This document shows, one piece after another, positions 45,116 through 55,037 of a DNA stretch of 64,000 nucleotides. The position numbers and the translations under genes were made by a program. This DNA comes from CAZOOK01 sp964581385. Lineage in GTDB: Bacteria > Pseudomonadota > Gammaproteobacteria > Nevskiales > Nevskiaceae. Position 1 is the stretch's first letter; each line of letters starts with the position of its first letter. The notes under the pieces were generated by a model that ran no database searches, was not told the DNA's origin, and saw only the letters and a list, made by a program, of their open reading frames with translations. The stretch spans positions 62,001 to 126,000 of the forward strand of contig CAZOOK010000010.1 of NCBI GenBank assembly GCA_964581385.1. Reading direction: 5' to 3'.

Positions 45116-45592
45116 TCACTCGTACAACACCTTCACGATTTCGAATTCGCGCATGCCTTTCGGCGTCGAAACCTGAGCCGCGTCGCCTTGCGACTTGCCG
45201 ATCAAAGCGCGCGCGATTGGCGAATTGATCGACAGCAGGCCCTGTTTCACGTCGGCTTCGTCCTCGCCGACGATTTGATAGCGCCGCTCTTCACCGCTAT
45301 CGGTGTCGGCGACTTCGACGGTGGTTCCGAACACCACCTTGCCGTTCTTCGGCAGCTGCGCGACATCAATGATCTGCGCATTCGAGAGCTTGCTCTCAAT
45401 CTCCCCGATGCGTCCCTCGTTGAATCCGTGCTGTTCGCGGGCGGCGTGATATTCGGCGTTTTCGCGCAGATCGCCGTGCGAACGTGCCTCATCGATCGAA
45501 GCAATGATTTTCGGCCGCAACTCACTTTTGCGGCTACGCAGCTCCTCACGCAGGCGCTCCGCGCCGCGCAGTGTCATCGGTGTTTTACTCAT
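45116..45592 (-). CDS. greA: Transcription elongation factor GreA
   Basis: The 158-residue protein has an N-terminal coiled coil (ERLREELRSRKSELRPKIIA, acidic tip region) and a C-terminal FKBP-like domain (GLLSINSPIARALIGKSQGD). It rescues backtracked RNA polymerase. Its start overlaps the carB stop by four bases, the usual carB-greA coupling. Confidence 0.96.
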   Translation of the reverse strand: MSKTPMTLRGAERLREELRSRKSELRPKIIASIDEARSHGDLRENAEYHAAREQHGFNEGRIGEIESKLSNAQIIDVAQLPKNGKVVFGTTVEVADTDSGEERRYQIVGEDEADVKQGLLSINSPIARALIGKSQGDAAQVSTPKGMREFEIVKVLYE

Positions 45593-48500
45593 GTAGAAGC
45601 GACGTCCTTATGCAGGTCCTGTAAACGATTGACCTCGACGCGGTCGAGGTGATCCATGGCGATAGCCGCCGCATGCGCGCCGGCAATGGTCGTGAAATAA
45701 CACAGCTTCTGTGCAATGGCCGCAGCTCGGATCGAGCGCGATTCCTCGATTGATTTCTTGCCTTCGGTGGTATTGGCGATGAATTGAATGTCGCCGTTCT
45801 TGATCATGTCCACGCAGTGTGGACGCCCTTCCTTGACCTTGTTAACCCCTTCGCAGCTGAGTCCCGCAGCGCGCAGCGCGGACGCGGTGCCATGAGTCGC
45901 GACAACGCGGAAGCCCTTGGCGATCAGCAAACGGGCCAGCTCGACGGCCTTGCCCTTGTCGGCGTCGCGCACCGATATGAACGCGGTTCCGGATGACGGC
46001 ACCGCCATGCCCGCGGCAAGCAGCGCCTTGTTGAAGGCCTCGCCGAAATGGCGGCCGGAACCCATTACCTCGCCGGTCGAGCGCATTTCCGGTCCCAGCA
46101 ATGGATCGACACCCGGGAATTTGGCGAACGGGAATACGGCTTCCTTCACCGAGTAGTACGGCGGGTGAATTTCACCAGTCACGCCCTGCTCGGCAAGCGA
46201 GCGGCCGGCCATGCAGCGCGCCGCGATCTTCGCCAGCGGCCGGCCGGTGGCCTTCGATACGAACGGCGCCGTGCGCGACGCGCGCGGATTCACTTCCAGC
46301 AGATAGACGATCTCGCCCTGCAAGGCGAACTGTGCGTTCATCAACCCGATCACCTTGAGCGCGCGCGCCAGCTTGACGATCTGATCGCGGATTTCATCCT
46401 GCACCTTGCGGCTCAGCGAGTGCGCAGGCAATGCGCACGCCGAGTCGCCGGAATGCACGCCGGCCTGTTCGATGTGCTCCATGATGCCGCCGATCACCAC
46501 ATCCGTGCCGTCAGCCAGCGCATCCACGTCCACTTCGATCGCGTTTTCGAGGAACCGGTCCAACAGCACCGGCGAATCGTTAGAGACTTTCACCGCTTCG
46601 GTCATATAGCGCTTGAGATCGTCGTCATCGTGGACGATCTCCATCGCGCGGCCACCGAGCACGTAGCTCGGTCGTACGACCAGCGGATAACCAACGCGAT
46701 GCGCCGTGGCGAACGCGCTTTCCAGCGAGGTCGCGGTACCGTTCGGCGGCTGCCGCAGCTTCAGCGCATCGACGAGTTTCTGGAAGCGCTCGCGATCTTC
46801 GGCGAGATCGATCGAATCCGGCGAAGTGCCGATGATTGGCGCGCCGGCCGCTTCCAGCGCGCGCGCCAGCTTCAACGGTGTCTGCCCGCCGAACTGCACG
46901 ATCACGCCCTCGGGCTTTTCCAGATGGATGATTTCGAGTACGTCTTCAAGCGTCAACGGCTCGAAATACAGACGATCCGAAGTGTCGTAATCGGTCGAAA
47001 CCGTTTCCGGATTGCAGTTGACCATGATGGTTTCGAATCCATCCTCGCGCAGCGCCATCGCTGCGTGCACGCAGCAGTAATCGAACTCGATACCCTGGCC
47101 GATACGGTTGGGGCCGCCGCCGAGCACGATGATCTTGCGCCGGTCCGACGGCTGCGCCTCGCATTCCTCGTCGTAGCTCGAATACAGGTACGCCGTGGTG
47201 GATGGGAACTCCGCCGCGCAGGTATCGACGCGTTTGTAGACTGGCCGCACATCTAGCTTGTGGCGCAATTCGCGCACGGTCTGTTCCGGCGCGCCGAGCA
47301 GCGTCGCCAGACGACGATCGGAAAAACCGAGGCGCTTGTAACCGCGCAAGGTGACCGCATCAAGCGTCGACAATCTGACCTTGCAGATTTCCGACTCGAC
47401 CGCGATCAGCTCCTGAATCTGTTCGAGAAACCATGGATCAATTTTCGACAGGCGATAGACTTCATCCACACTGAGCCCGGCCCGGAAAGCGTCGCCGACG
47501 TACCAGAGACGCTTGGCACGCGGCGTCACCAGTTCCTCACGGATCCGCGATACCGTGGACGTATTAAATTCCGCGACCTGCGATTCGAAACCGTCGGAAC
47601 CGACTTCGAGCCCGCGCATCGCCTTCTGCAGCGATTCCTGGAAGTTGCGGCCGATCGCCATCACCTCGCCGACCGACTTCATTTGTGTCGTCAGCCGCGA
47701 ATCGGCCTGCGGGAATTTCTCGAAGGTGAAGCGTGGAATCTTGGTGACGACGTAGTCGATGCTCGGCTCGAACGAGGCCGGCGTGACGCCGCCGGTAATC
47801 TCGTTCCGCAACTCGTCGAGCGTATAACCGACCGCGAGCTTGGCCGCGACCTTGGCGATCGGAAACCCAGTTGCTTTCGACGCCAGCGCCGACGAACGCG
47901 ACACGCGCGGATTCATCTCGATCACGATCATGCGCCCGTCGTCGGGATTGATCGCGAACTGCACGTTGGAGCCGCCGGTATCGACGCCGATCTTGCGCAG
48001 CACCGCGATGCTGGCGTTGCGCATGATCTGGTATTCCTTGTCGGTGAGCGTCTGCGCCGGCGCGACGGTGATCGAATCGCCGGTGTGCACGCCCATCGGA
48101 TCGAAATTCTCGATCGAGCAGATGATGATGCAGTTGTCCTTGCGATCGCGGACAACCTCCATCTCGAATTCCTTCCAGCCGAGCAGCGATTCCTCGATCA
48201 GCACTTCCGTGGTCGGCGACAAATCGAGACCGCGCGTGACGATCTCCTCGAACTCCTCGATGTTGTAGGCGACGCCGCCGCCGCTGCCGCCGAGCGTGAA
48301 GCTCGGCCGGATAATCACCGGGAAGCCGATCTGCTGCTGGATCGCGCGCGCCTCGTCCATCGAATGCGCGACGCCGGAGCGCGCGGAGCCGAGCCCGATT
48401 TCGGTCATCGCGTCGCGGAACTTCAGCCGATCCTCGGCAAGATCGATGGCGCGCTCGTTGGCACCGATCAGCTCACAGTTGAATTTCTTCAGCACGCCTT

Positions 48501-48813
48501 CACGCGCCAGATCGAGCGCACAGTTCAGTGCGGTCTGGCCACCCATGGTTGGCAGCAGAGCGTGAGGACGCTCCTTCTCGATGATGCGCGCGACGGTCTG
48601 CCACAGAATCGGCTCGATATAAGTGGCGTCGGCCATTTCCGGATCGGTCATGATCGTCGCCGGATTCGAGTTGACCAGAATGACCCGGTAACCTTCCTGT
48701 CGCAGCGCCTTGCAGGCCTGCGCGCCGGAGTAATCAAACTCGCAGGCCTGACCGATGATGATCGGGCCAGCGCCGATGATCAGAATGCTCTTGATGTCTG
48801 TGCGTTTGGCCAT
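45589..48813 (-). CDS. carB: Carbamoyl-phosphate synthase large chain
   Basis: This 1074-residue enzyme has two homologous ATP-grasp halves (residues 1-400 and 550-930), an oligomerisation linker and a C-terminal allosteric MGS domain (MAVPSSGTAFISVRDADKG). It makes carbamoyl phosphate from bicarbonate, ATP and ammonia for arginine and pyrimidines. The start lies two bases from the carA stop and the end overlaps greA. Confidence 0.97.
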   Translation of the reverse strand: MAKRTDIKSILIIGAGPIIIGQACEFDYSGAQACKALRQEGYRVILVNSNPATIMTDPEMADATYIEPILWQTVARIIEKERPHALLPTMGGQTALNCALDLAREGVLKKFNCELIGANERAIDLAEDRLKFRDAMTEIGLGSARSGVAHSMDEARAIQQQIGFPVIIRPSFTLGGSGGGVAYNIEEFEEIVTRGLDLSPTTEVLIEESLLGWKEFEMEVVRDRKDNCIIICSIENFDPMGVHTGDSITVAPAQTLTDKEYQIMRNASIAVLRKIGVDTGGSNVQFAINPDDGRMIVIEMNPRVSRSSALASKATGFPIAKVAAKLAVGYTLDELRNEITGGVTPASFEPSIDYVVTKIPRFTFEKFPQADSRLTTQMKSVGEVMAIGRNFQESLQKAMRGLEVGSDGFESQVAEFNTSTVSRIREELVTPRAKRLWYVGDAFRAGLSVDEVYRLSKIDPWFLEQIQELIAVESEICKVRLSTLDAVTLRGYKRLGFSDRRLATLLGAPEQTVRELRHKLDVRPVYKRVDTCAAEFPSTTAYLYSSYDEECEAQPSDRRKIIVLGGGPNRIGQGIEFDYCCVHAAMALREDGFETIMVNCNPETVSTDYDTSDRLYFEPLTLEDVLEIIHLEKPEGVIVQFGGQTPLKLARALEAAGAPIIGTSPDSIDLAEDRERFQKLVDALKLRQPPNGTATSLESAFATAHRVGYPLVVRPSYVLGGRAMEIVHDDDDLKRYMTEAVKVSNDSPVLLDRFLENAIEVDVDALADGTDVVIGGIMEHIEQAGVHSGDSACALPAHSLSRKVQDEIRDQIVKLARALKVIGLMNAQFALQGEIVYLLEVNPRASRTAPFVSKATGRPLAKIAARCMAGRSLAEQGVTGEIHPPYYSVKEAVFPFAKFPGVDPLLGPEMRSTGEVMGSGRHFGEAFNKALLAAGMAVPSSGTAFISVRDADKGKAVELARLLIAKGFRVVATHGTASALRAAGLSCEGVNKVKEGRPHCVDMIKNGDIQFIANTTEGKKSIEESRSIRAAAIAQKLCYFTTIAGAHAAAIAMDHLDRVEVNRLQDLHKDVAST

Positions 48814-48814
48814 G

Positions 48815-49957
48815 CTACCGAGTCCCGAGTCCCGCTTTCATCAGATCCACAAACCGGTCGAACAAGTAGCCAACATCATGTGGACCGGGACTCGCTTCTG
48901 GATGCCCCTGAAAACTGAAGGCTGGCGCGTCGAGCAGACGTACGCCCTGATTCGAGCCGTCGAACAGCGAGCGGTGCGTGACGACGGCGCTTTTCGGTAG
49001 CGTGGCTTCATCGACGGCGAAGCCATGATTCTGGCTGGTAATGAGCACGCGGCCGGATTCGAGATCCTGCACCGGGTGGTTGGCGCCGTGATGGCCGAAC
49101 TTCATTTTCAAAGTTTTCGCACCGGCGGCGAGGCCGAGAATCTGGTGGCCCAGACAGATACCGAAGGTCGGCAACCTGCGCGCGATGAACTCACGCGTGG
49201 CGGCAATTGCATACTCGCAAGGCTCCGGATCGCCAGGGCCGTTCGACAGCATCACGCCATCCGGCTTGAATGCAAACGCATCTTTGGCAGTGGTCTGCGC
49301 GGGCACTACGGTGACGCGGCAGCCGCGATCGACGAGCATGCGCAGAATATTCCGCTTGACACCGAAATCGTAAACGACGACGTGGTGCTTACCGTCTTCG
49401 ACGATGGGCTCGGCGTTGCTTTGAAGCTGCCACGACGCACGATTCCACGCGTAAGCAGCTTTGGTCGTGACCACTTTTGCCAGATCCATGCCCTTCAAAC
49501 CCGGGAATGCCTGGGCGCGCTTCAACGCTTCCTTCTCGTCGACATTGCCGGCGACGATGCAGCCGTTCTGCGCACCCTTGTCGCGTAGCAGGCGCGTCAG
49601 CCGGCGCGTGTCGATACCGGCAATCGCCACGACGTTTTGCGCTCGCAGGTAGGCGCGGAAATCGCGCCGCGAACGGAAATTGCTCGGCGGACGCGGCACT
49701 TCGCGCAGGATCAGGCCGGCGAGCTGAACCTTCTCCGATTCGGCATCTTCGTCGTTGACACCGACGTTGCCGATGTGTGGATAAGTCAGCGTGACGATCT
49801 GTTCGCGATAGGAAGCGTCGGTGAGTATTTCCTGATACCCGGTCATCGCGGTGTTGAACACCACTTCGCCAACCGTCTTCCCTTCAACGCCGATGGAAAC
49901 GCCGCGGAACAGGGTGCCGTCAGCGAGCGCGAGCAGGGCCGGGGTCGGTGCAGTCAT
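48815..49957 (-). CDS. carA: Carbamoyl-phosphate synthase small chain
   Basis: The 380-residue glutaminase subunit has an N-terminal domain and a class I amidotransferase domain with the nucleophile Cys in FGICLGHQILGL and a His/Glu pair near HPEASPGP. It feeds ammonia to CarB. The last codons (GLGTR) are encoded by the GGGACTCGGGACTCGG repeat, which also occurs in the greA-rlmE gap, so the C-terminal end is repeat-derived. Confidence 0.96.
   Translation of the reverse strand: MTAPTPALLALADGTLFRGVSIGVEGKTVGEVVFNTAMTGYQEILTDASYREQIVTLTYPHIGNVGVNDEDAESEKVQLAGLILREVPRPPSNFRSRRDFRAYLRAQNVVAIAGIDTRRLTRLLRDKGAQNGCIVAGNVDEKEALKRAQAFPGLKGMDLAKVVTTKAAYAWNRASWQLQSNAEPIVEDGKHHVVVYDFGVKRNILRMLVDRGCRVTVVPAQTTAKDAFAFKPDGVMLSNGPGDPEPCEYAIAATREFIARRLPTFGICLGHQILGLAAGAKTLKMKFGHHGANHPVQDLESGRVLITSQNHGFAVDEATLPKSAVVTHRSLFDGSNQGVRLLDAPAFSFQGHPEASPGPHDVGYLFDRFVDLMKAGLGTR
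48817..48836. repeat. GGGACTCGG repeat units at the carA 3' end
   Basis: Two tandem copies of the nine-base unit (seen on the minus strand as GGGACTCGGGACTCGG) overlap the carA stop, matching the arms of the hairpin at 45023-45105. Confidence 0.6.
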
Positions 49958-50013
49958 GATTCGGCTGGATTTCCTGGGGCTTTGAAGGGCTGGAACAATT
50001 GGGATCTACACAC

Positions 50014-50040
50014 GCAAAGGGGGGCTTGCGCCCCCCTTGC
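50014..50040. repeat. GC-rich hairpin upstream of carA
   Basis: GCAAGGGGGG pairs with CCCCCCTTGC around a short loop, 57 bases upstream of the carA start. It lies in the 268-base gap before carA and amt. Without a T run its role is unclear; it could be a 5'-UTR structure of carA. Confidence 0.5.
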
Positions 50041-50225
50041 AGGATCAGGTCGCTATTTTAGCGTCCGCGGCGGCATGCGTCCATGCGATGCCGTTCACCG
50101 CGCCATCGCGTGGTCGATGCACACCTCTGGCTGTTGGCATTCTGTGTGCTTACGTATTGCGCCACTGAATCGCGACATTGTCCCAAGAAATTTTTGCCGT
50201 CAGTCTCCGCGGAGCGCGCACCAAA

Positions 50226-51569
50226 ATGATTTCGAGGCTCATACGTAGGGCCCTGTTTCGATACGTCATGCCTCCGGGAGTCTTATTGACCGGCTTTGCG
50301 ATGCCCGCATTCGCCGCTGAGGTAGCGCCGACGCGCCCTTTCCTGACTGCGTTTTCCAAGATCAGCGCAGGCGATACCGCCTGGATGCTGGCCTCGACGG
50401 CGCTCGTGCTGCTGATGACGATTCCCGGGCTGGCCTTGTTCTATGCAGGCATGGTGCGCAAGAAGAATGTGTTGTCCACCGCGCTGCAAAGCTTCACCGT
50501 GTGCTGCCTGGTCACGGTGCTGTGGGTCATACTCGGCTATAGCCTCGCCTTCACGCCCGGCTTGCCGTGGATCGGCGGCCTCGACCGGGTCATGCTGCAA
50601 GGCATGCTGTTCGACAAGAATGGCAGCCAGCTGACCGTGAGTCACATCGCTCCGACGATTCCCGAGTCAGTGTTCGTGATGTTCCAGATGACGTTCGCGA
50701 TCATCACACCTGCACTGATCACCGGCGCTTTCGCCGAACGCATCCGCTTCGCCGGACTGGTGACGTTCATGTCGCTGTGGTCGCTACTGGTTTATGCACC
50801 GGTAGCACATTGGGTCTGGGAGCCGAGCGGCTGGCTCGCCGCGCTTGGCGACCAGGATTTCGCCGGGGGCACTGTCGTGCACATCAATGCCGGCGCCGCC
50901 GGCTTGGTGTGTGCCTACATGCTGGGTCCGCGCAAGGGTTACGGGCGCGAACCGTTCGTACCGTTCAATCTCGCGTTCACACTGATCGGCGCTTCGCTAT
51001 TGTGGGTGGGCTGGTTCGGCTTCAACGCCGGCTCGGCTACCGCCGCCGACGGCCGCGCCGGCATGGCCATGCTAGTGACGCAAATCGCGACCGCCGTCGC
51101 TTCGTTGACTTGGATGTATGTCGAATGGCTGTCGCGCAAGCGCGTCACGCTACTTGGTGCCTGTTCGGGCGCGGTCGCCGGACTCGTTGCGATCACGCCG
51201 GCATCGGGCTTTGTGGACATTGGCGGCGCGCTCTTCATCGGTCTGGCGGCGGGACTCTGCTGCTACTGGGGCGCAACGGGTTTGAAGCGCGTGCTTGGCG
51301 CGGACGACTCACTCGATGTTTTCGGCATTCACGGCATCGGCGGCTTTGTCGGCGCGATTCTCACCGGCGTTTTTTCCAGCGAAGCGATCTGCGGTGCGAA
51401 AGCCAGCGTGATCGTGCAAACGATCGGCGCGCTCGCCACGCTTCTTTACAGCGGCAGCATGACGCTCGCCATCCTACTGCTCACCGATTGGACGGTCGGC
51501 CTGCGCGTATCGCCGGACGAAGAGCATGCGGGACTGGATCTTTCGCAGCACGGCGAGCAGCTCGTCTGA
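50226..51569 (+). CDS. amt: Ammonium transporter (Amt family)
   Basis: The chosen start at 50226 gives 447 residues; the frame opens upstream with a TTG only. An N-terminal signal-like helix (GVLLTGFAMPAFAAE) precedes the 11-helix Amt core, with ALVLLMTIPGLALFYAGMVRKKN and the pore His in VVHINAG and FGIHGIGGF. It conducts ammonia/ammonium. No glnK gene adjoins it; instead a small unknown gene follows. Confidence 0.93.
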   Translation: MISRLIRRALFRYVMPPGVLLTGFAMPAFAAEVAPTRPFLTAFSKISAGDTAWMLASTALVLLMTIPGLALFYAGMVRKKNVLSTALQSFTVCCLVTVLWVILGYSLAFTPGLPWIGGLDRVMLQGMLFDKNGSQLTVSHIAPTIPESVFVMFQMTFAIITPALITGAFAERIRFAGLVTFMSLWSLLVYAPVAHWVWEPSGWLAALGDQDFAGGTVVHINAGAAGLVCAYMLGPRKGYGREPFVPFNLAFTLIGASLLWVGWFGFNAGSATAADGRAGMAMLVTQIATAVASLTWMYVEWLSRKRVTLLGACSGAVAGLVAITPASGFVDIGGALFIGLAAGLCCYWGATGLKRVLGADDSLDVFGIHGIGGFVGAILTGVFSSEAICGAKASVIVQTIGALATLLYSGSMTLAILLLTDWTVGLRVSPDEEHAGLDLSQHGEQLV

Positions 51570-51619
51570 GCTGCTTATGTTTTTTGGGGAACGGCAACCA
51601 CCACGTAAGAGGGATCGAT

Positions 51620-51913
51620 ATGCATGCACTCGACAACAACCTGCTCAATCTGGCGGCACGCTTCTATGTTCGCTTCCGGCGTCTTAGCGGCCGCATCATC
51701 GATGCGACCTGGCTGACGCAGGACAAAGCCTACGCGCATGAGGTCATGCGACTGGCGCGCCGAATCGACGACGAGGAACTGGCCCGCCTATGCGATCGTT
51801 TCGAGGACATGATGTTCGGCGTACGACCGCGATCGGCGAAAGTTGTCTCCGCCGAAATGGCGGCGTCTCCCGAACCGCCTGTCGCATTCCGATACGTCGG
51901 CGCACTGCGCTGA
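51620..51913 (+). CDS. Small protein of unknown function, downstream of amt
   Basis: The start at 51620 follows GAGGG and gives 97 residues. It is rich in Arg and acidic residues with helical character (RFYVRFRRLSGRIIDATWL, MRLARRIDDEELARLCDRF). No signal peptide. The longer open frame extends upstream as an amt shadow. Placement 50 bases after amt suggests cotranscription; the role is unknown. Confidence 0.7.
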   Translation: MHALDNNLLNLAARFYVRFRRLSGRIIDATWLTQDKAYAHEVMRLARRIDDEELARLCDRFEDMMFGVRPRSAKVVSAEMAASPEPPVAFRYVGALR

Positions 51914-51929
51914 ACAGCTGTTCCGCTCC

Positions 51930-51956
51930 GTACAGCTTTTCTTTACTGTGCTGTAC
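51930..51956 (+). terminator. Hairpin after the amt operon
   Basis: GTACAGC pairs with GCTGTAC around a T-rich 13-base loop, 16 bases past the small gene. A perfect palindrome GAACAGCTGTTC precedes it at 51912. Termination is plausible but lacks a T tail. Confidence 0.4.
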
Positions 51957-52160
51957 AAGCTGTTCGTTCGCCAGAGCGTGCTATTGGGCGTTCGGTCTTA
52001 ACCTCTCACGTGCGGGCCGAAAACGTCGTGCCGGCAAGTTCGCCTTCCACCCTGGCGGCACGTTCATTTATTGAACCTCGACTCGCAGTTCTTGCATCAG
52101 CGCCAATGCTGCACCAAGCTTACAGAGCAACCAGAACTTTGGTGCTTCTAGAGAATAGAG

Positions 52161-53243
52161 ATGTCCCTTCAACCCAAGCCGCCGATCAAGGGGCGTGGTG
52201 CACTGACTCGGCCGGAAGGACGATTTGAATCGACGTCGAGAGCTGCCTTCGACGATGGGTGGCAGTTGGACGAAGAGATCTCTCCAGGACCACAAACCGT
52301 GGTCAGGCCGGAGCACGCGAAATCAATCATTTCGCGAAACCAATCGCCGGATATTCCGTTCGAGCAATCGATAAATCCATTTCGAGGATGTGAGCATGGA
52401 TGTATTTACTGCTTCGCCAGGCCCAGCCACGCTTATGTAAATTTATCTCCCGGCCTCGATTTCGAGACCAAACTCTTTTACAAGGACAACGCAGCAGAGC
52501 TACTGGAACAAGAGCTGTCTAAACCCGGGTATCGGTGCTCGCCAATTAATCTGGGCGCCAACACCGATCCCTACCAACCCATCGAGCGGGATCTGCGCAC
52601 GACGCGCAGCATACTGGAGGTGCTGCAGCGGTTTCGCCACCCGGTGACGATCGTGACAAAAGGAGCGGCGCTGATCGGACGCGATCTGGACCTACTGTCG
52701 GAAATGGCCGCAGCCCGGTTGGTTATGGTCGCGGTATCCGTGACCACGCTGGATGACGAGCTGAAACGCACATTGGAGCCGAGAGCGGCATCAGCGGCAT
52801 CTCGCTTAAGGACGATACGCCGGCTCACAGACGCGGGCATTCCGGTGATGGTTCTGGTGGCTCCGATTGTCCCCTTCGTGACGGATGCCGAGCTTGAGCG
52901 CATCCTTGAAGCGAGCGCGGCGGCCGGAGCACGCATGGCGGGGTACGTAATGCTGCGCCTGCCGTTTGAAGTCAAGGATCTCTTCCGCGAATGGCTGCAG
53001 GCGCACGTCCCGCTGAAAGCGAAGCATGTGATGAGCCTTGTGCAACAAATGCGCGATGGCAAGGATTACGATGCGCAATGGGGTCGACGCCAAGTTGGCA
53101 CTGGTGAGTATGCCGCGATGATCGCCAAGCGTTTCGAAGTCGCCTGCCGTAGATTCGGCATTCAGCGGCGCGGTCATTGGCAGCTCGATACCACCGCGTT
53201 CCGGGTTCCGCCACGAAGCGGGGATCAGCTCACCTTGCTGTAA
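52161..53243 (+). CDS. PA0069-family radical SAM protein
   Basis: The 360-residue protein has the 4Fe-4S radical SAM motif CEHGCIYC (variant CxxxCxxC) in NPFRGCEHGCIYCFARPSHAY, and the SAM-binding region (NLGANTDPYQPIE). The family resembles spore photoproduct lyase-type enzymes of unknown substrate. It stands alone between amt and the cupredoxin gene. Confidence 0.9.
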   Translation: MSLQPKPPIKGRGALTRPEGRFESTSRAAFDDGWQLDEEISPGPQTVVRPEHAKSIISRNQSPDIPFEQSINPFRGCEHGCIYCFARPSHAYVNLSPGLDFETKLFYKDNAAELLEQELSKPGYRCSPINLGANTDPYQPIERDLRTTRSILEVLQRFRHPVTIVTKGAALIGRDLDLLSEMAAARLVMVAVSVTTLDDELKRTLEPRAASAASRLRTIRRLTDAGIPVMVLVAPIVPFVTDAELERILEASAAAGARMAGYVMLRLPFEVKDLFREWLQAHVPLKAKHVMSLVQQMRDGKDYDAQWGRRQVGTGEYAAMIAKRFEVACRRFGIQRRGHWQLDTTAFRVPPRSGDQLTLL

Positions 53244-53278
53244 TCGTTGGATTGGGTCGGCGGGTCGATGAGTCTGGA

Positions 53279-53596
53279 TTACTTCGACACTATGATCTTC
53301 ATCTTCATTTTTGGATGGATCGCGCACTCCACATCGACGGTGCCCGAGCCGTCAAAAGTCACTTTCCTCGACTGCCCCGCTGGATAAGCGCCCAGATCGA
53401 AAGGCTTGGCGTCTGACAGCGAAAAGATATTGTGACTGACCGTGTCGTCATTCTTGAAAATGACGGAATCCCCGACTTTAATGTTCAGTACCGATACGCT
53501 GAAGGCCAAGTTCTTCTGGCTCGCTTCGTAGTCGGCGGCGTACGCCGTACTGACGCCCAGGAGAGCAACAAGGTGTAACAGAAAAAAACGAGACAT
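53279..53596 (-). CDS. Cupredoxin (plastocyanin-like) periplasmic protein
   Basis: The 105-residue protein has a signal peptide ending AYAAD. The type I copper ligands are visible: His in DTVSHNIF, then Cys, His and Met in VECAIHPKMKM. It shuttles electrons in the periplasm. It lies 190 bases downstream of a di-heme peroxidase gene on the same strand, for which it may be an electron donor. Confidence 0.87.
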   Translation of the reverse strand: MSRFFLLHLVALLGVSTAYAADYEASQKNLAFSVSVLNIKVGDSVIFKNDDTVSHNIFSLSDAKPFDLGAYPAGQSRKVTFDGSGTVDVECAIHPKMKMKIIVSK

Positions 53597-53786
53597 AGTC
53601 GACTCCAGATAAGTTGTATCGTTAGCCCGGATCGTGAGTAGTCAGACGTGCTATACAGGATGCCTCTATTGTGAAAATCTTTTAATCGCCGCTGTTATCG
53701 CAATCAACGCAATCTGGCGTTGGCAGAACTAGAGCGAGGAACACACCTGGATGGAATTTCGCCAGAGTGTTCATGAGTATCGCCGG

Positions 53787-54821
53787 TTACGGGAGTTCAG
53801 AGATGATTACCGGCGCGGATTCGTTAGTCAACGACTGCAGGAACGCGACCAGATCTTCCTTGTCGCTCCGACTCAGATTCAGCGGTTTCATCTCGGGTGA
53901 CAGGTTGGTCTTTACAGCACCGCCGCGCGCGTAGTGTTCGACGACGTCCATCAGAGTGCTAGCCGAGCCATCGTGGAAGTAAGGCGCGGTGCGAGCGACG
54001 TTGCGCAAACCCGGTGTTTTAAATGCGCCCTTCAAGATTGCGATCGGCTTCTGGGTGTAGCGACCCAGGTCAGGATTGTCGGCACCGAACGAAGCCAGCC
54101 CGATGTTGTGGAAACCGTTGTCGGTGAAATAAGGCGCCTGATGACAGGCTGAGCAATGGCCTCGGTCAGCGCTGGTGAAGATGCGAAACCCGCGGATCTG
54201 CTGGGCCGTCATCCGATCGGGTTCGCCACGCAACCAGCGGTCGAATGGCGAATTGTCGCTGACCACCGTTCGCTCGAAAGATGCGATCGCCTTGGCCAAC
54301 GTTTCCTTGTTGATGCCATCACCAGGATAAGCGTTATCAAAGGCCTTTCGATACGAGGCATTTGCGTTGAGGAATGCGAAGATTGCCTCGTAGTCAGAGG
54401 CCATTTCATTCGGTGAATCCATAGGGCCGGTCGCTTGATCTTCAAGGCTGGTTTTGCGGCCATCCCACATCTGGATGGAATTAAATGCTGCGTTATAGAT
54501 GCTGGGTGTCGCCCGGTCGAGCTTCTTGCCATGGAAGCCGCGGGCGGTTGGCAAAGCATCGCTCCAGCCGAGCGCAGGATTGTGGCAGCTCGCACAAGAC
54601 ATATCGCCGTCCTTCGACAGGCGCGGGTCGAAAAACAGCTTCTTTCCAAGATCGATGCGTTCTGGCGTCGGCTTGTTGTCGGCCGGATAAGGGGCTTCAG
54701 CCGGCATCTGCCAGATCAGATCTTCTTTCGTTGGCTTCAGATCACCCGCTTCCGCCACAGTGAACGCCAGAAGGGGGCTGGCAATGAGTCCTCCTGACAC
54801 GATCCACCCGAAGTAACGCAT
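53787..54821 (-). CDS. MauG/cytochrome-c-peroxidase family di-heme protein
   Basis: The start at 54821 opens into a signal peptide (MRYFGWIVSGG ... FTVAEAG) after a GGGGG sequence. The 344-residue protein has two CxxCH haem sites (CASCH and CSACH) and a conserved YFHDGSASTLMDVVEHYARGG. It reduces peroxide or oxidises a protein partner in the periplasm. The 143-codon upstream extension of the frame is not signal-like and was excluded. Confidence 0.9.
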   Translation of the reverse strand: MRYFGWIVSGGLIASPLLAFTVAEAGDLKPTKEDLIWQMPAEAPYPADNKPTPERIDLGKKLFFDPRLSKDGDMSCASCHNPALGWSDALPTARGFHGKKLDRATPSIYNAAFNSIQMWDGRKTSLEDQATGPMDSPNEMASDYEAIFAFLNANASYRKAFDNAYPGDGINKETLAKAIASFERTVVSDNSPFDRWLRGEPDRMTAQQIRGFRIFTSADRGHCSACHQAPYFTDNGFHNIGLASFGADNPDLGRYTQKPIAILKGAFKTPGLRNVARTAPYFHDGSASTLMDVVEHYARGGAVKTNLSPEMKPLNLSRSDKEDLVAFLQSLTNESAPVIISELP

Positions 54822-55037
54822 GAAACAGCCCCCATTGAGCATGCGCAATGCCGCATGTCTCATCCCTAATCGACGAAACGGCGGTGAACTTGAGGATCGT
54901 TTGTTTCCGACAAACGGCGGGGCACTGAAGATTGGATGCAAGAAGCCGATATTCGTATCGCCTGGGCCCAGGCTTTGTCGAAGCGCACCCTTTAGCATTC
55001 GTCCCAAGCACGAGAAGGAATACAAAAGCCGAATACG

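Noticed and set aside
46048..48918. Two long plus-strand frames (402 and 552 codons)
   Set aside because: Antisense shadows of carB; Arg/Asp/His-rich with no recognisable motifs.
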